The notes below the pieces were generated by a model. It was given only the letters and a program-made list of their open reading frames with translations. It searched no databases and was not told where the DNA came from. This document shows, piece after piece, positions 1-6,985 of a DNA stretch of 9,132 nt; the stretch's first letter is position 1, and every line of letters begins with the position of its first letter. The DNA is from Candidatus Cloacimonadota bacterium (GTDB lineage: Bacteria > Cloacimonadota > Cloacimonadia > Cloacimonadales > TCS61), in assembly GCA_011372345.1 (NCBI GenBank), contig DRTC01000471.1, positions 1-9,132 of the forward strand, given 5' to 3'. The position numbers and the translations under genes were made by a program.

Positions 1-828
1 GATGGTTGTCCGACAGAACCTGAAGATGTTGATGGTTATCAGGATGCTGATGGTTGTCCTGATCGAGATAATGACGGTGATGGAATTCTCGATGTAGATG
101 ATCAGTGTCCGAACGATGCGGAAGACAAAGACGGATTTGAAGATGAAGATGGTTGTCCTGATCTTGATAATGACCAGGACGGTATTCCCGATAAAGATGA
201 TGCTTGTCCTGATGATCCGGAAGATTTTGACGGATTCGAAGATGAAGACGGATGCCCCGAACTCGATATGGACGGCGATGGTATATTAGACACTGATGAT
301 AGCTGTCCGGGTGAAGTAGAAGATTTTGACGGATTTGAAGACGAAGATGGTTGCCCTGATCCGGATAATGATGGTGATGGTATTCTCGATGTTAACGATG
401 ATTGTCCGAACGAAGCTGAAACCTTCAATGAATATGAAGACGAAGATGGTTGTCCTGATACAGTTCCTGAAGTTATCTTCAAGAAGGATGCTCCCATAAT
501 TCTGGAAGGTGTCAACTTTGAATTCAACAGTGCCGAACTTACTGCTGGAGCAAAAGAGGTTCTGATGAAAGTTGTTCGCACTCTTAAAGATTATCCTGAA
601 ATGACTTTGATGATCAAAGGTCACACGGATAGCATGGGTTCAGACGAATACAACCTTGGTCTATCCGACCGTAGAGCAAATTCAGTCAAACAATACCTGG
701 TTAATCAGGGAATCGATCCTTTGAGATTGACTTCGAAAGGTTATGGAGAAGCTGAACCAATCGCTCCTAATGATACGGCAGAAGGTCGAGCTAAAAATAG
801 AAGAATTGAATTCTATCGAACTAACTAA
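1..828 (+). CDS. OmpA-family outer-membrane protein with thrombospondin type-3 repeats (5' end missing)
   Basis: The frame is open from the first base of the window, so the N-terminus (signal peptide and any beta-barrel) lies outside; 275 codons and a TAA stop are visible. Codons 1-154 are acidic, Cys-Pro-containing repeats of the thrombospondin type-3 kind (pattern DNDGDGILDxDDxCP), with Asp side chains placed to bind calcium. Codons about 160-275 form an OmpA C-terminal domain: 'FEFNSAEL', 'IKGHTDSMGS', 'LSDRRANSVKQYL', 'SKGYGEAEPIAPN' and the closing 'GRAKNRRIEF'. Asp210 and Arg225 sit at the spacing of the conserved Asp/Arg pair that holds diaminopimelate of peptidoglycan in this family. 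Known role of the family: an envelope protein anchored in the outer membrane that grips the cell wall, with the repeats acting as a calcium-stiffened periplasmic linker. It converges with the large regulator gene and shows no functional link to it. The family call is safe; the nature of the missing N-terminus is not. Confidence 0.93.
   Translation, partial: DGCPTEPEDVDGYQDADGCPDRDNDGDGILDVDDQCPNDAEDKDGFEDEDGCPDLDNDQDGIPDKDDACPDDPEDFDGFEDEDGCPELDMDGDGILDTDDSCPGEVEDFDGFEDEDGCPDPDNDGDGILDVNDDCPNEAETFNEYEDEDGCPDTVPEVIFKKDAPIILEGVNFEFNSAELTAGAKEVLMKVVRTLKDYPEMTLMIKGHTDSMGSDEYNLGLSDRRANSVKQYLVNQGIDPLRLTSKGYGEAEPIAPNDTAEGRAKNRRIEFYRTN
67..462 (+). repeat. Four tandem 99-bp units encoding TSP3-type calcium-binding repeats
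   Basis: Four in-frame units of 33 codons start at 67, 166, 265 and 364, with part of a fifth unit upstream of 67. Each unit begins Asp-x-Asp-x-Asp-Gly, carries a first Cys-Pro about 14 residues in, and ends with 'EDEDGCP'. The last unit is more diverged in its second half ('ETFNEYEDEDGCP'). The bases are similar but not identical between units, so this is an established repeat rather than a fresh expansion. Confidence 0.9.
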
Positions 829-855
829 ACTGATAATACAACCGAAATAAGAAAT

Positions 856-890
856 AAGTCCGGGATTCATTTTGAATTCCGGGCTTTTTT
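856..890 (+). terminator. Rho-independent terminator of the OmpA-family gene
   Basis: The arms CCGGGATTCA (860-869) and TGAATTCCGG (873-882) form a 10-bp stem with one G-U pair and a 3-base loop. The stem can be extended by outer pairs from 856-859. Six T's follow at 885-890. It lies 28 bases after the TAA stop. Read on the minus strand, the same hairpin lies about 70 bases past the end of the regulator gene, but its T-tract there is broken, so it would be a poorer terminator in that direction. The 131-base gap between the two converging genes holds nothing else clear. Confidence 0.88.
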
Positions 891-959
891 ATTACTGTAA
901 ATTTGTTCTGATTGAGATTTCCGGAACAATCCGTTAGAAACCGGACAAGAAGTTCCGAA

Positions 960-3900
960 CTACTTCAACCTTTTATAGATCTGGCTCAAATTCTGCCTTG
1001 ATAATCCCAATAATTTTGCCGCTTTCGTCCAATTTTTGTCTGCTTTTTTCAGGGCATCTTCGATCAATTTCAATTTGAATTTATCAACGGTTTCTGCGAA
1101 ATTTGTTATTTCAGATATATTAGATGCCAATTCCAGGTATTTCTCATCAGTAGAAAGGTGATCAAAAAAACTTCCAGGTAAAGCTTTTCCATATTCATTG
1201 AACATGATAACAGCTCGTTCTATCTCATTCTGTAATTGTCTGACATTACCGGGAAAATCATAATTCGCTATTTTTTGAAGTGCATCATCCGTCAAAGCTG
1301 GAATATTTCGATTGTGAAGAGCAGTAAAATATTTCAGGAAATGTTGAGCCAGTATAATCACATCATTTTCCCTTTCATTCAATTTGGGAACAGTGATCGG
1401 GAAAATCGATAAACGGTAGAACAAATCCTGCCGGAACTTTCCTTCTGCAACCAGTTTCTGCAAGGGAATATTGGAAGCAACAAGAACTCTGACATTCACC
1501 TTTCGGACGAAATTTTCACCCAACCTTTTAACTTCCCCTTCCTGAATAACACGCAATAATTTTGCCTGTGTTCCCAGCGATATATTAGAGATTTCATCCA
1601 GAAAAAGTGTGCCTTCATTTGTTTCTTCGAAAAGTCCTTTTTTGTCGATCAAAGCCCCGGTAAATGCTCCTTTCAGATGACCGAAAAGTTCGCTCTCAAT
1701 AATATCTTCGGACAGACTTCCGCAATCGATAGGAATGAAAGGCTTATTGTTTCTTTTACTCAATCTATGAATTTCCCTGGCAACGAGTTCTTTCCCTGTT
1801 CCGCTTTCTCCTTCGATCAAGACATTCACATCCGTTCTGCTGATCTGCTCAATTTTCTTAAATAATTCCTCCATTTTAGTAGAATTCCCAATGATTGACG
1901 GGTGTTTCCGGTTTGCCGAACTTTCCATATAACCTGATAATTTTTCTTTTTCCAGTTTTAATTGGCAGTAATTATCAGAAGTTTCGATTGCTGAAGCTGC
2001 GATTTGAGCAAAAATATGCAAAAACTGAATTTCTTCCGGAGTGAATGCCAGCAGACTCCGGCTATCAAGGTAAACTGTTCCCAGAACTTGATTATGGATC
2101 AAAAGCGGAAGACAGACTACCGATTCGATCTTTAAATTCACAAAACTCTGATATTGATCAAAAGATTTATTTTTTTTCACATCTGTGTGATAAACTTCTT
2201 TTTTCTTTTCCAGAACCTGCTTAATAATCTGTTGGCTTACCGATGTGATATCCGACAATGAATCATCTTTAATCTGGTAAGAAAATTCAACTTCAGCATT
2301 TCCGGTTTCAGAATTTCTTGTTAGAATTAGTCCTCTTTCAGCTTTCGTAACTTTCACAGCCAATTCCAATATTTTCGTGAAAAGTTTCTTTTTATCAGTT
2401 ACTTTGGAAATGATCTCGGTCATCTCTTCGATGATCTCGAGCATATCAAAACCTGATTTTTTAAATATTTTTTCTTTTCCCTCGAATTCATCTGCATAAA
2501 AATTTATAATTTCTTTGTTTAAATATTTCTTTAAATAATGCTCTTTCATCTTATTTGTCGGAAGATTCTCGATTTTATCAGTGAGAATTTCCTTTGCAGT
2601 CTGCAGGAATTTCTTATAATTTTCTGTGATCAAATTTTTTTTGAAAGCTGCCTTTTTTATTTGATAAGCAAGCAAGTAAAGTTCCTGGTTTTCAAATTCA
2701 GAGGTCTTGATCTTCTCGAATTTTTTGATCACGAGCGAGATATGTTTATTTGCTTTTCTCAATTCACTTTTTTCAAAATATAATTTTGCCAGCAGGAAGT
2801 TATTAGAATTCTCAACCGTATCATCATCATTATCAGCAAAATTTTTCTGCAGGAATTTGATCTGCTTTTCTGCTGCTGGGTAGTTTTTTTCTAATAAGGA
2901 AAAATAAGCCTGGTAAAGATGAGCATTGAAGGTCAGGGAAATTTTTCTCTCCTTTTCCATTTTTTTTATTTCGGAAAAAATTTCTTCTGCTTTTTTCTTG
3001 TTCCCGAGATAATAAAATGAGATCATCTGGTAGCTTTTCCAAAGTCCGAATAAACCGATTTGATTATTTTTTATTTTATAATCGAGCGCTTTCTCAGAAC
3101 AATCGATGGCTTGACGATAATATCCTAATTTGTTCAAAGGCAGACATTTATTTACGAGGGGAACAGACCAGTCTTCATTTTGTTCCTTGAAAAGAAGATA
3201 CGCTTCATGATATTTTTTCAAAGCCTGCCAGTAATGCTCTTTTGCCAGATAATAATTTCCATAAGTATTGTTAAGCACGAGTAATGGATATTTAACTTTG
3301 CACTTTTTCATTATTTTCGTTGCTACTTTCAATTGCTTCAAGGTTTCTTCAAGTTTAAAGAGATCGATATACATACTTGCCATTCGACAGTGAATATAAG
3401 CACTTCCAGCTCGGTTTTTCAGTTTTTCAGCAATCTGAGCGCCTTGTTTAAATAAAGAAAGTGCTTTCTTGATATTCCCTGATAAATATTCAGCAAAACC
3501 ATAATCTTCCAAGGCTGTAAATTCCTGGTTCAGAAGAGAATCATCTTTTGTTTTTTTACAGATTTGAAGAATTTCAGTTAAAAGTTTTTTTTGGTCGTCT
3601 ATTTTATCGATCATTTTATAGGCAAACGAAATATGCTGTAATGCTCGAACTCTCTGCGGATTCGGAAATTTTGAGATCATCATCTTATTTTTCAAGAAGA
3701 TATCGACAACTTCCTGAAAAGAATCTTTCCGGTTCAGAAAATAAAGATTTCTGACGAATATTTCATTTTTAAGGTTTTGATCAGAACATAACTCTGAATT
3801 TTTGTTTTGGAAATTAAAAACTTCGATCGCTTTTTCATATTCACTGTTTTTTTCCAAAGCCCAGACAAAATAGTTTAAAATTAACAGGAACTCATCAGCA

Positions 3901-5957
3901 TTAGATTTATTAAGTTTTGTTTTATTTTCATATATTTTGTTTCCGATCCGGAGTAATTTATCCATATTCTTATTATCTTTTTTTGAAATTTGAGAAGCAA
4001 GAAGCAACATTTCCCCACAATTTTTTAGATCAGCATTTATCTCGAATAGCAACATCTCTTCTTCATCAGATATTTTAGATTTCCTTGTTAAATATGATCT
4101 GATTTTTTCGCTCTGTTTTTTCAGCACTGAGGGATCACTGGTTTGTTGAATTAACCTTGGCAGGAATGGATAACGGAAGCTGATCTTTTTGCTCGGTTGA
4201 ATCAAGATTTTTTTTTCTTTCAAATTATTGATCTGGTCGGTTGTTTTGATCAAAGAAATTTGTTCGATCTCTGAAATTTCCTTGAGTTCGAAATTCTCCT
4301 TCCATAAAGAAAGCAGGGATAGGAAGTCTTTTTGCTTGGTTTGAAGTTTCGAAAAATCCAGCTTGAACCTGTTTTCGATTCCTTCCGGAATCAGCTCCGG
4401 ATTTAATTTAGAAAGGTCAAAAAACCATTTCAAATTACGGTATGAGATCACATCCTGTTCGATATAAAGATCTATGAATTGATCGAGGATCGTAATATTC
4501 CTGGCACTGTTTTTGAGGATAATTTCCTGAAGTTTTTCAGGAAGGATTTTTACTCCGAAACTCAACTCGAGATATTCTTCCATTTCTTCGTTGGACATAG
4601 GTTTTAACTGATTTATCTGAATTTTTTTATGATTTGAAAAATCAAATGCAGGATCATTGGAATTTACAGCAGTAAGCAATTTCAACTTCGGATTATCCTC
4701 GATAAATTTTAATATACTTCTAAAATTTTCCTGAAAAACTGATAATTCGGGAATTACTAAAATAATTTGAGATCTGGGAAAACCTGCTTTTGCTTTTTCA
4801 ATATCTTCTTTTACATTTTTCTGCTCAAGCTCTATTTCAGTTAGAATATTTGATTTTATCTCTTCGGTCTTCATTAAATCAAAAGTATTTTTTTTCAGGA
4901 AAATTACCTTCTTTCCCTCTTTTTTCATCTCAAAAGTCAGATACAAGATCGTATCTTGTAGACAGTTAGATTCGTCTCCAAGCAGTAAAAAAATTGATTT
5001 GGATTCGTTTCTAAAAACTGAATTTATTTTTTTATGAAGCGAATTTATCACTTTCCTTCGATAAAAAATAAAATCGATCTTTTTATTTTTTCTCATTTCA
5101 AGCAGAACATTTTTCCAGAAAAAACTGTCTTCCTCCTTCTTCATCTCATATTTATTGATAAATGGAAGTAATTTCTCCAGAACCTGTTGACAATCCCGGA
5201 ATCTTTTTGCCGGTTCTTTTTCCAGAAGTTTATAGATCATATCTGTAATTCCCGCTTCTATTGAAAAAAGAGATTTTAATTGGGGGATATTCCTGCAAAT
5301 CTGATCTTCCATTAACTTGATCACATCTTTGTCGGAAAAGGGAGGTTTACCACTAATGATCTCGTAAAGAACAATACCCAGGGAATAAAGATCAGATTGC
5401 CTGTTTATCGAGGAAGTAGCTTTTCCAATCAACAGCTCTGGAGCAAGATATTTTGCTGTTCCGGAAATATCAGATATTTTATCCGCAGCGATCAATGAAG
5501 AAAGCCCGAAATCTGTTATTTTAACACTCAATTGTCCTTCCTCTTCAGTTACGAATATATTATTCAAGGTCAGATCACCGTGATGCTTTCCTCTTTGATG
5601 AAGAAAATGCAATCCGCATAAAAGTTGGAAGAAAATATTGAGGAAACCTTTGATCTTATTCTTTTTACAATATTCAACCGGATCGATTTTATGATACTTC
5701 GGCATCGTATAATAAATTCCCTTTTTCTCGATCTTGCCGAAATCGATAACTTCCACCAAATTTGGATGTTTAAACTGGAACAAGATCTTGAATTCATCGA
5801 AAACACCTTGATAAAAGGAAGATGATTGGGGAATAAATTTGATTGCTACTTCCTGTTTGCTTGTCATATCAAAAGCGAAGAAGATAGAACTGTTAGCTGT
5901 TTCCTGATGTAATTTAACTTTTTTAAACTTTCCTGGAAATTGATTGATTGTTTCCAT
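960..5957 (-). CDS. Giant one-component regulator: Ser/Thr kinase-like, ATPase-like, TPR, GAF, sigma-54 AAA+ activator, Fis-type HTH
   Basis: This 1665-residue protein has no signal peptide or membrane segment, so it is probably cytoplasmic. Residues about 10-270 are a protein-kinase fold: VAIK (Lys40), probable helix-C Glu55, HGDLTLNN (Asp128, Asn133), DFG (Asp149) and APE (172-174). The glycine-rich loop is not recognisable, and the usual catalytic-loop Lys is Thr130. Residues about 315-520 resemble the ATPase region that follows such kinases, but the Walker A position reads LLLGDESN (Gly327), so nucleotide binding is doubtful. Residues about 680-1110 are TPR-like helical repeats, and about 1175-1325 a GAF domain. 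Residues 1355-1590 are a complete sigma-54 activator: Walker A GESGTGKE (1383-1390), GAFTGA (1430-1435), Walker B GTLFLDE (1449-1455), arginine-finger region FRQDLFYRL and sensor-II FPGNVRQL. Residues 1642-1665 are a Fis-type HTH. The ATG follows AAGGAGAA with 6 bases between GGAG and the start. Inferred role: signal-gated, ATP-driven activation of sigma-54 promoters, probably those of the two divergent neighbours. The related known layout is kinase/ATPase/GAF/histidine kinase; here the output is a transcription activator. Confidence 0.93.
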   Translation of the reverse strand: METINQFPGKFKKVKLHQETANSSIFFAFDMTSKQEVAIKFIPQSSSFYQGVFDEFKILFQFKHPNLVEVIDFGKIEKKGIYYTMPKYHKIDPVEYCKKNKIKGFLNIFFQLLCGLHFLHQRGKHHGDLTLNNIFVTEEEGQLSVKITDFGLSSLIAADKISDISGTAKYLAPELLIGKATSSINRQSDLYSLGIVLYEIISGKPPFSDKDVIKLMEDQICRNIPQLKSLFSIEAGITDMIYKLLEKEPAKRFRDCQQVLEKLLPFINKYEMKKEEDSFFWKNVLLEMRKNKKIDFIFYRRKVINSLHKKINSVFRNESKSIFLLLGDESNCLQDTILYLTFEMKKEGKKVIFLKKNTFDLMKTEEIKSNILTEIELEQKNVKEDIEKAKAGFPRSQIILVIPELSVFQENFRSILKFIEDNPKLKLLTAVNSNDPAFDFSNHKKIQINQLKPMSNEEMEEYLELSFGVKILPEKLQEIILKNSARNITILDQFIDLYIEQDVISYRNLKWFFDLSKLNPELIPEGIENRFKLDFSKLQTKQKDFLSLLSLWKENFELKEISEIEQISLIKTTDQINNLKEKKILIQPSKKISFRYPFLPRLIQQTSDPSVLKKQSEKIRSYLTRKSKISDEEEMLLFEINADLKNCGEMLLLASQISKKDNKNMDKLLRIGNKIYENKTKLNKSNADEFLLILNYFVWALEKNSEYEKAIEVFNFQNKNSELCSDQNLKNEIFVRNLYFLNRKDSFQEVVDIFLKNKMMISKFPNPQRVRALQHISFAYKMIDKIDDQKKLLTEILQICKKTKDDSLLNQEFTALEDYGFAEYLSGNIKKALSLFKQGAQIAEKLKNRAGSAYIHCRMASMYIDLFKLEETLKQLKVATKIMKKCKVKYPLLVLNNTYGNYYLAKEHYWQALKKYHEAYLLFKEQNEDWSVPLVNKCLPLNKLGYYRQAIDCSEKALDYKIKNNQIGLFGLWKSYQMISFYYLGNKKKAEEIFSEIKKMEKERKISLTFNAHLYQAYFSLLEKNYPAAEKQIKFLQKNFADNDDDTVENSNNFLLAKLYFEKSELRKANKHISLVIKKFEKIKTSEFENQELYLLAYQIKKAAFKKNLITENYKKFLQTAKEILTDKIENLPTNKMKEHYLKKYLNKEIINFYADEFEGKEKIFKKSGFDMLEIIEEMTEIISKVTDKKKLFTKILELAVKVTKAERGLILTRNSETGNAEVEFSYQIKDDSLSDITSVSQQIIKQVLEKKKEVYHTDVKKNKSFDQYQSFVNLKIESVVCLPLLIHNQVLGTVYLDSRSLLAFTPEEIQFLHIFAQIAASAIETSDNYCQLKLEKEKLSGYMESSANRKHPSIIGNSTKMEELFKKIEQISRTDVNVLIEGESGTGKELVAREIHRLSKRNNKPFIPIDCGSLSEDIIESELFGHLKGAFTGALIDKKGLFEETNEGTLFLDEISNISLGTQAKLLRVIQEGEVKRLGENFVRKVNVRVLVASNIPLQKLVAEGKFRQDLFYRLSIFPITVPKLNERENDVIILAQHFLKYFTALHNRNIPALTDDALQKIANYDFPGNVRQLQNEIERAVIMFNEYGKALPGSFFDHLSTDEKYLELASNISEITNFAETVDKFKLKLIEDALKKADKNWTKAAKLLGLSRQNLSQIYKRLK

Positions 5958-5986
5958 TTGATTCTCCTTAATTTAGCCACCAATAA

Positions 5987-6032
5987 CACAAAATAACACT
6001 AAATGTTTTTAATAACTTCGTGTTTCTTTGTG
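5987..6032. repeat. Imperfect inverted repeat in the leader region of the regulator gene
   Basis: The arms CACAAAATAACAC (5987-5999) and GTGTTTCTTTGTG (6020-6032) pair at 11 of 13 positions around a 20-base AT-rich loop. The repeat lies 30 bases upstream of the regulator's ATG on the minus strand. It could fold in that gene's 5' leader, act as a protein-binding dyad, or be a copy of a dispersed intergenic repeat. There is no T-tract suited to a terminator on either side. Confidence 0.5.
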
Positions 6033-6034
6033 GG

Positions 6035-6064
6035 ATAAATTTGAATAATTCCATATTTTGTCAA
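6035..6064 (-). promoter_or_regulatory. Possible housekeeping promoter for the regulator gene (weak)
   Basis: On the minus strand a perfect TTGACA (6059-6064) is followed after 18 bases by ATTTAT (6035-6040), a poor -10 match. It is oriented toward the regulator ATG about 80 bases away, and a transcript from it would carry most or all of the inverted repeat at 5987-6032. The -10 is weak and the promoter consensus of this lineage is unknown, so this is only a candidate. Confidence 0.25.
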
Positions 6065-6150
6065 TAATTATCCTGGGGCTATACAACTACCTTAAAATAA
6101 AGCGATTAGATTATCCTTGTCAGAGAGATGCTAAATTAATTTTGATTGAC

Positions 6151-6187
6151 TGAAATATATTCTTGCATTTAGAAAGGATTTATTGCT
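6151..6187 (+). promoter_or_regulatory. Candidate activator enhancer (UAS): two tandem dyads upstream of the small secreted protein gene
   Basis: Site 1 (6151-6167) is TGAAATATATTCTTGCA and site 2 (6171-6187) is AGAAAGGATTTATTGCT. Both contain GAAA-N7-TTGC, and their outer pentamers are near-palindromic (4 of 5 positions). Their centres are 20 bases apart, about two helical turns, and lie about 118 and 98 bases upstream of the -24 GG at 6277-6278. The same arrangement recurs before the 7035 gene. Sigma-54 activators with Fis-type HTHs bind dyads at about this distance. The activator encoded next door is the obvious candidate ligand, by inference. Confidence 0.5.
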
Positions 6188-6275
6188 TATGAAATCATAA
6201 CACAGCATAGACTATCCAAACCTAACTATCTATCTCTCAATGAGTTAATTCTTGTAGAAATTCAAAATATCCGAA

Positions 6276-6291
6276 TGGTACATCAAATGCT
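6276..6291 (+). promoter_or_regulatory. Candidate sigma-54 (-24/-12) promoter of the small secreted protein gene
   Basis: TGGTACATCAAATGCT has the essential GG (6277-6278) and GC (6289-6290) at the right spacing of the TGGCACG-N4-TTGCW consensus. It mismatches at C4 (T), G7 (A) and T12 (A). The start of transcription would be near 6302, leaving a leader of about 23 bases. The -12 GC to ATG distance of 35 bases is identical to that of the stronger promoter at 6986. Confidence 0.55.
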
Positions 6292-6314
6292 TGTTCAAAT
6301 TAACAAATAAAATT

Positions 6315-6319
6315 GGAGG
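6315..6319 (+). promoter_or_regulatory. Ribosome-binding site deciding the start at 6325
   Basis: GGAGG is followed by two in-frame ATGs, at 6322 (2-base spacing, too close) and 6325 (5-base spacing). A TTG at 6313 overlaps the RBS itself and cannot be the start. The 6325 ATG also gives a compact signal peptide beginning MKRTV. Confidence 0.75.
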
Positions 6320-6324
6320 TTATG

Positions 6325-6792
6325 ATGAAACGAACAGTAACAATCACATTCGTAATTGCCATTTTAGCATTTTTCTTGATGGCACAAGCTTTAAATGCAA
6401 ATACCGATATTGCAGAAGGTATCGTAACAAGATATGAAATCGAAATTATCGGTCCTGAATTGCCGTTAGAAGATCCATATCAATGGTATTTTGAACCTAT
6501 TCAATTTGAAGTCGTAGAAGTTCCAGCATACGGTGTAACTTTAAATTTAGAAGTACTTAATCCGGAGAATGGACAATGGATTTTCTGTGGTTACTCGAAT
6601 ACAAATTCAGGTGGTTATTATTACTTTGGTTTCAGCAATGTAACGGAACCGATATTTTATGACCTTTTACAATATTGTGGAGAAGTAACATTAAGAATTA
6701 CCAATCCATCTGGTAGCGTTGTGTACACACCAGAATTTAGATGGTCAATGCAGTATCCAATTTACGTGTGGGATTTCTGTATTGGATTTTAA
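6325..6792 (+). CDS. Small secreted protein of unknown function
   Basis: This is a 155-residue protein. Residues 1-25 are a clear Sec signal peptide: basic MKR, a hydrophobic core ITFVIAILAFFLMA, and a likely cleavage after QALNA. The mature part of about 130 residues is rich in aromatic residues and looks all-beta, with alternating strands such as 'IQFEVVEV', 'VTLNLEVL', 'GGYYYFGF' and 'EVTLRIT'. This hints at an Ig-like or carbohydrate-binding-type sandwich, but I do not recognise the family. It has three cysteines (88, 118, 152), so one would remain unpaired if a disulfide forms. There is no lipobox, membrane anchor or sorting tail. It is a single-gene unit with its own promoter candidate and a strong terminator, and lies divergent from the sigma-54 activator. 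Its export to the periplasm is well supported; whether it crosses the outer membrane is unknown. Confidence 0.85.
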   Translation: MKRTVTITFVIAILAFFLMAQALNANTDIAEGIVTRYEIEIIGPELPLEDPYQWYFEPIQFEVVEVPAYGVTLNLEVLNPENGQWIFCGYSNTNSGGYYYFGFSNVTEPIFYDLLQYCGEVTLRITNPSGSVVYTPEFRWSMQYPIYVWDFCIGF

Positions 6793-6814
6793 TGAGTGAA
6801 ACAATTCCCCCTCG

Positions 6815-6853
6815 AAATCCTCTCCAGTCTTATGGTCGGAGAGGATTTTTTTT
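6815..6853 (+). terminator. Rho-independent terminator of the small secreted protein gene
   Basis: The arms AATCCTCTCC (6816-6825) and GGAGAGGATT (6838-6847) form a perfect 10-bp stem with a 12-base loop, followed by eight T's (6846-6853). It begins 23 bases after the TAA stop. It isolates the gene from the downstream repeat protein, which therefore needs its own promoter. Confidence 0.93.
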
Positions 6854-6905
6854 GCAATTAATTCTTTCAGATGAAATAATATCTTGCCGTTGAAAAAATC
6901 TTGCT
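6853..6905 (+). promoter_or_regulatory. Candidate activator enhancer (UAS): dyad cluster upstream of the repeat-protein gene
   Basis: There are three related sites. 6853-6869, read on the minus strand, is TGAAAGAATTAATTGCA, with the same outer pentamers as the site at 6151. 6872-6888 is TGAAATAATATCTTGCC. 6891-6905 is a shortened form, TGAAAAAATCTTGCT, with N5 instead of N7. The first two have centres 19 bases apart, about 126 and 107 bases before the -24 GG at 6987-6988. This mirrors the pair before the 6325 gene. The first site starts at the last T of the upstream terminator. The rest of the gap (6906-6985) is AT-rich with no other clear element. Confidence 0.5.
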
Positions 6906-6985
6906 GAGAAAATGTAGGTTATCTAATCTGTTTAAAATTAAGTAAGTTAATGATAATATTTCTTTAAAATTAATATCCAAAAATA

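Noticed and set aside
98..289. Short reading frame overlapping the TSP3 repeats in another frame
   Set aside because: It is a low-complexity shadow of the acidic repeat DNA with Met/Lys/Leu-rich translation and no RBS. The OmpA-family frame explains the region fully.
102..624. Minus-strand open frames across the TSP3 region, one Ser/Pro-rich
   Set aside because: They are antisense shadows of the repeated Asp codons. They share the 99-bp periodicity and have no start signals.
921..959. Possible terminator hairpin for the regulator gene on the minus strand
   Set aside because: The pairing GGAAC/GTTCC and TCCG/CGGA has large unequal internal loops and no T-tract after it on the minus strand.
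6151..6167. Reading TGAAATATATTCTTGCA as a further sigma-54 promoter
   Set aside because: It lacks the invariant GG at -24 and the TG-to-GC distance is one base too long. The dyad interpretation, shared with the other upstream region, fits better.
6235..6247. IHF-like site TCTCAATGAGTTA between the dyads and the 6276 promoter
   Set aside because: It has one mismatch to the enterobacterial IHF consensus and a useful position, but no counterpart was found before the 6986 promoter. The presence and specificity of IHF in this lineage are unknown.
6313..6324. Upstream starts TTG 6313 and ATG 6322 for the small secreted protein
   Set aside because: TTG 6313 overlaps the GGAGG ribosome-binding site, and ATG 6322 is only two bases from it. 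ATG 6325 has proper spacing and matches the promoter-to-start distance of the next gene.
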